NCBI RefSeq assembly: GCF_039645965.1
Contig: NZ_CP147917.1
Span: forward strand, 806,001-870,000
Origin: Sulfurimonas sp. HSL3-2
GTDB taxonomy: Bacteria; Campylobacterota; Campylobacteria; Campylobacterales; Sulfurimonadaceae
DNA length: 64,000 bases
Reading direction: 5' to 3'
Shown: positions 61,193 to 64,000 of the stretch, in pieces
Numbering within the stretch: the stretch's first letter is position 1
Layout of the letters: the number at the start of each line of letters is the position of its first letter
Translations under genes and position numbers: made by a program
The notes under the pieces: model-generated
What the model was told of the DNA's origin: nothing
Seen by the model: only the letters and a program-made list of their open reading frames with translations
The model's database searches: none

Positions 61193-63105
61193 AGCATGAG
61201 ATCTTTTATGACGTAACACTTTTTACGGAGTTTGATATCTACCTGTTCAAAGAGGGTACACATGTAAAACTTTATAATCATTTTGGTTCCCATTTTATGC
61301 AAAGAGATGGTGTGAAAGGTGTCTACTTCGCAGTCTGGGCTCCAAACGCAAACGGCGTTAGTGTTATCGGAGATTTTAACTATTATGATGCACTCTCTCA
61401 TCCATTGAAACTGCGAGAAGACGGTTCTGGTATATGGGAAGGGTTTATAACAGATATAGAACAGGGACTGACGTATAAATATCATATATCATCACATACG
61501 GGCAGTACTCAAAAAGCCGATCCATACGCTTTTTATGCAGAAGTAGCTCCTAGTTCGGCATCGCGTATCTGGAGTTTGGACGGTTATAAGTGGGATGATA
61601 AACAGTGGATGAGATCACGCCATAAAAATAACTCTCACACCGCAGCGATCTCGATCTATGAGATGCATCTTGGTTCGTGGAAGAGAAAAGTGGAGGAAAA
61701 CAACCGCTTTTTGACATACATAGAAGCTGCGAATGAACTGGCGGTCTATCTAAAAGAGATGAACTTTACGCATGTAGAATTACTTCCGATCACGGAGTAT
61801 CCATTTGAAGGTTCATGGGGATATCAGGTTACGGGATATTTTGCGCCGACATCACGTTACGGTACGCCTGATGAGTTTATGGCCTTTGTGGATATCATGC
61901 ACAATAACGGTATTGGAGTGATCCTGGACTGGGTTCCGTCGCATTTTGTGACCGACGGGCATGGTCTTATGAACTTTGACGGGACCTGCCTTTACGAACA
62001 TGAAGACCCGAGAAAAGGGTTCCATCCCGAGTGGGGCAGTGCTATTTTTAACTATGACAGAAACGAAGTACGCGCTTTTTTAATCAGTTCAGCAATGTTT
62101 TGGCTTGAGTTTTATCATCTTGACGGTATCAGAGTCGATGCCGTTGCATCTATGCTGTATCTTGATTATGCAAGAAAAGAGGGTGAATGGGTGCCAAACG
62201 AGGATGGCAGTAATATAAACCGTGGTGCCGTCACTTTCTTAAAACAGCTCAATACTACTACTTACGGTGCATTTAATGACATCATGATGTTTGCCGAAGA
62301 GTCTACAAACTACTCGATGGTAAGCAGACCCGTAGATGTCGGCGGACTTGGATTCGGATATAAATGGAACATGGGCTGGATGCACGATATCTTGAAATAT
62401 ATGAAGATAGATCCGCTTTTTAGACAGCATCACCATCATCATCTGACATTTAGTTTTGTTTACATGTACAACGAAAACTATCTTCTTCCTTTGAGCCATG
62501 ATGAGGTCGTTCATATGAAGGGTTCGCTCATTAATAAAATGCCCGGAAGCAACGATAAAAAGTTTGCAAACCTTAGAGCGCTTTATGCGTTGATGTTCGC
62601 TCATCCCGGTAAAAAACTGCTCTTTATGGGTGCAGAGTTTGCACAGTTTGCAGAATGGAATTTCCAGCAGAGTCTTGACTGGCATCTACTAGAGTATAAA
62701 GAGCACAGAGGCATAAATAATATTTTAAAGACACTTAACAGACTTTATATAGATCTGCCGGCACTGCATAAAAACGATGTGCAAAGCAGCGGTTTTGAGT
62801 GGATAGACGAAAATGATTATACGGCAAATGTGATCTCCTTTGTTCGTAAGGGCGGCAGGGGTGTCAAGTCTCTTCTTATTATCTGTAATTTTTCAGACAA
62901 AGAGCACACAAGCTACAGGATCGGAGTTCCGAATAAGGGCGAATATATAGAGGTCTTTAACTCTGATGATGAGTCTTTTGGCGGTGAGGGAAGAGTAAAC
63001 GCTAAATCTATGACATCAGAGACAAAGATATGCCATGGAAGGAAAAATAGCCTTCAGGTGACACTTCCGCCTCTGAGCGTCGTCTATCTGCAAAAGGCAA
63101 AATAG
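61189..63105 (+). CDS. glgB: 1,4-alpha-glucan branching enzyme (GH13)
   Basis: GlgB introduces alpha-1,6 branches into glycogen. An N-terminal CBM48-type domain (about 25-125) with YFAVWAPNANGVSVIGDFN is followed by the GH13 barrel with nucleophile Asp317 (DGIRVDAVASMLY), acid Glu370 (FAEESTNYS) and the LSHDEVVH motif. The C-terminal beta domain is present. Length 638. A run of five histidines (414-418) sits where relatives have a shorter His stretch before LTF. It is the last gene of the cluster and ends 2 bp from the convergent ATPase gene. Confidence 0.96.
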   Translation: MKHEIFYDVTLFTEFDIYLFKEGTHVKLYNHFGSHFMQRDGVKGVYFAVWAPNANGVSVIGDFNYYDALSHPLKLREDGSGIWEGFITDIEQGLTYKYHISSHTGSTQKADPYAFYAEVAPSSASRIWSLDGYKWDDKQWMRSRHKNNSHTAAISIYEMHLGSWKRKVEENNRFLTYIEAANELAVYLKEMNFTHVELLPITEYPFEGSWGYQVTGYFAPTSRYGTPDEFMAFVDIMHNNGIGVILDWVPSHFVTDGHGLMNFDGTCLYEHEDPRKGFHPEWGSAIFNYDRNEVRAFLISSAMFWLEFYHLDGIRVDAVASMLYLDYARKEGEWVPNEDGSNINRGAVTFLKQLNTTTYGAFNDIMMFAEESTNYSMVSRPVDVGGLGFGYKWNMGWMHDILKYMKIDPLFRQHHHHHLTFSFVYMYNENYLLPLSHDEVVHMKGSLINKMPGSNDKKFANLRALYALMFAHPGKKLLFMGAEFAQFAEWNFQQSLDWHLLEYKEHRGINNILKTLNRLYIDLPALHKNDVQSSGFEWIDENDYTANVISFVRKGGRGVKSLLIICNFSDKEHTSYRIGVPNKGEYIEVFNSDDESFGGEGRVNAKSMTSETKICHGRKNSLQVTLPPLSVVYLQKAK

Positions 63106-63107
63106 TC

Positions 63108-64000
63108 TCAGTCGATATTGAGATACTGCATTTTTTTAAGTCTAAGATACTTATATGTCTCGTGGGAGATCAGTATCAAGACGGGAAATGGAAGCAGTAT
63201 CCATAGATCTGTTGTCGGCACATGGGCCGTATTAAACACTTTTTGAACCGCTTCCACGTTTAAGAGCATATATATCCACACTAAAACGGCGCCCCATGCG
63301 AATAGTAGTGTTTTGTTTGACTTCCAACTGATCGTCCAGATATTAAAATCCCAGCTTCTCATCGTCCATACATTTGCCAGCTGGCTGGTCACAGCTCCTA
63401 AAAGTGTCATAGTCATCGCTTGAGCGTGAAAGACTGGATCGCTTAAGTTTACATCTCCATACTGCCATCCGTGAGAGAAAAGAAAGCTCATAAAGGCAAA
63501 CATCGCCGCACTTGCTTCGATGATACCTATAAAGAAATATCCCCGTTTAAAGACTTCCCAGTCGAGGATCTTTTCATCCTTGCCAACAGGCGGTCTTTTC
63601 ATGATGTTCTTTTCAGGCTTCTCGCTTCCAAGAGCAAGACCCGGTAGCATATCTGAACCAAGGTCGATAGAGAGGATCTGGATAACTGAGAGCGGGTTTG
63701 GTATCTTTAAAAAGAAGGAGAGGATGTAGGGCACGATCTCTGGTACGTTTGATGAGAGTATATAGGTCACAAACTTTTTGATATTGAAGTATACGGTTCT
63801 TCCCTCTTCGATCGCCGAGACGATGGAGTTGAAGTTGTCATCAAGAAGTATCATGTCGCTTGACTCTTTTGCCACGTCGGTACCGCTTCCCATAGCGATG
63901 CCAATGTCCGCTTTTTTCAGTGAAGGGGAGTCATTGACTCCGTCTCCCGTCATCGCTACGACTTCACCGTTTTTTTGCAGAGCATCAGCGATCTTTAGTT
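63108..64000 (-). CDS. Cation-transporting P-type ATPase, C-terminal part (5' end outside window)
   Basis: This is the C-terminal part of a P-type ATPase of the calcium/general cation group. The frame stays open to the right edge and reads into the hinge motif VVAMTGDGVNDSPSLKKADIGIAMG. The helices after the hinge carry NVPEIVPYILSF and LSIDLGSDMLPGLALG, and four further hydrophobic segments follow, as in the cation-ATPase C-terminal domain. The phosphorylation motif lies outside the window. The ion cannot be decided, though LGSDMLPGLALG resembles Na+/K+- and H+/K+-type bacterial members. It converges on glgB. Confidence 0.88.
   Translation of the reverse strand, partial: LKIADALQKNGEVVAMTGDGVNDSPSLKKADIGIAMGSGTDVAKESSDMILLDDNFNSIVSAIEEGRTVYFNIKKFVTYILSSNVPEIVPYILSFFLKIPNPLSVIQILSIDLGSDMLPGLALGSEKPEKNIMKRPPVGKDEKILDWEVFKRGYFFIGIIEASAAMFAFMSFLFSHGWQYGDVNLSDPVFHAQAMTMTLLGAVTSQLANVWTMRSWDFNIWTISWKSNKTLLFAWGAVLVWIYMLLNVEAVQKVFNTAHVPTTDLWILLPFPVLILISHETYKYLRLKKMQYLNID

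Noticed and set aside
62428-62442. Run of five histidines in GlgB
   Set aside because: Relatives have His-rich sequence at this place before the LTF motif, so it is probably a small natural expansion rather than a tag or cloning artefact.
1-64000. CRISPR arrays, tRNA or rRNA genes, transposases, prophage genes
   Set aside because: I looked in the intergenic regions and found no repeat-spacer pattern, no tRNA-like arms with a GTTC loop, and no mobile-element protein.

Overview
This 64 kb window is a bacterial chromosome segment from a Campylobacterota (epsilonproteobacterial) sulfur oxidiser, most likely Sulfurimonas or a close relative. The assignment rests on gene order and content: a pheS-pheT-aroA-ispH operon; an HP0242-like (DUF2018) gene followed by ispB-hemA-proS and then hemC; a UbiD-type menaquinone decarboxylase; an ftsA-ftsZ pair behind a SurA-N/PpiD-like gene; and two copies of a SorAB-type sulfite dehydrogenase. 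No rRNA, tRNA, CRISPR array, transposase or integrase was seen. Coding density is high and most genes lie in tight runs with 1-30 bp gaps or overlaps.

Layout. 1-2.2 kb: C-terminal part of a K+-channel RCK protein, a second TrkA-N-like protein and gpsA. 2.27-3.37 kb: a distinctly AT-rich two-gene islet (LRAT-like papain-fold protein plus an unknown protein). 3.4-6 kb: haemolysin-III-like protein, SLC13 transporter, Dabb protein and a Cys-rich small protein. 6-11.3 kb: ABC-F ATPase, small membrane proteins, M48 protease, prmC, DUF4149 protein. 11.3-15.6 kb (minus): PpiD-like protein, FtsA, FtsZ, J-domain protein. 15.7-19.9 kb: bioA, a degenerate class II aldolase, an ODP-type metallo-beta-lactamase and a receiver-PilZ protein. 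20-24.2 kb: tandem sorAB copies and a divergent LysR regulator. 24.2-28.6 kb: rsmH, an FtsL-like protein and an orphan RND pump. 28.7-35.5 kb: DUF2018-HP0241-ispB-hemA-proS-fxsA-dsb-hemC. 35.5-41.3 kb: ubiD, a cytochrome, argH, OsmC, MltC-like and HIT proteins. 41.5-46.9 kb: pheS-pheT-aroA-ispH. 47.3-63.1 kb: a ten-gene glycogen/alpha-glucan cluster. 63.1 kb to the end: C-terminal part of a P-type cation ATPase.

The glycogen cluster makes and breaks a storage glucan: two glycogen synthases, a branching enzyme, a GH57 amylase-like hydrolase, a GH57 4-alpha-glucanotransferase, glucokinase, phosphofructokinase, a GalT-type uridylyltransferase, a nucleotidyltransferase fusion and a GT35 phosphorylase-like protein. 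It has no glgC and no intact phosphoglucomutase. Two members have lost catalytic residues: the GT35 protein has Ser448 where the PLP-binding lysine belongs, and the phosphohexomutase half of the fusion lacks its active-site serine and metal-binding aspartates.

Outside the genes, the strongest signal is a palindrome, TTACATGTAA. I found 11 exact copies where roughly 0.2 would be expected from base composition. They sit mostly just behind stop codons, and two inverted pairs form perfect hairpins behind the two sorB genes. The two sorA promoters also share a conserved block of about 40 bp that looks like a common operator.
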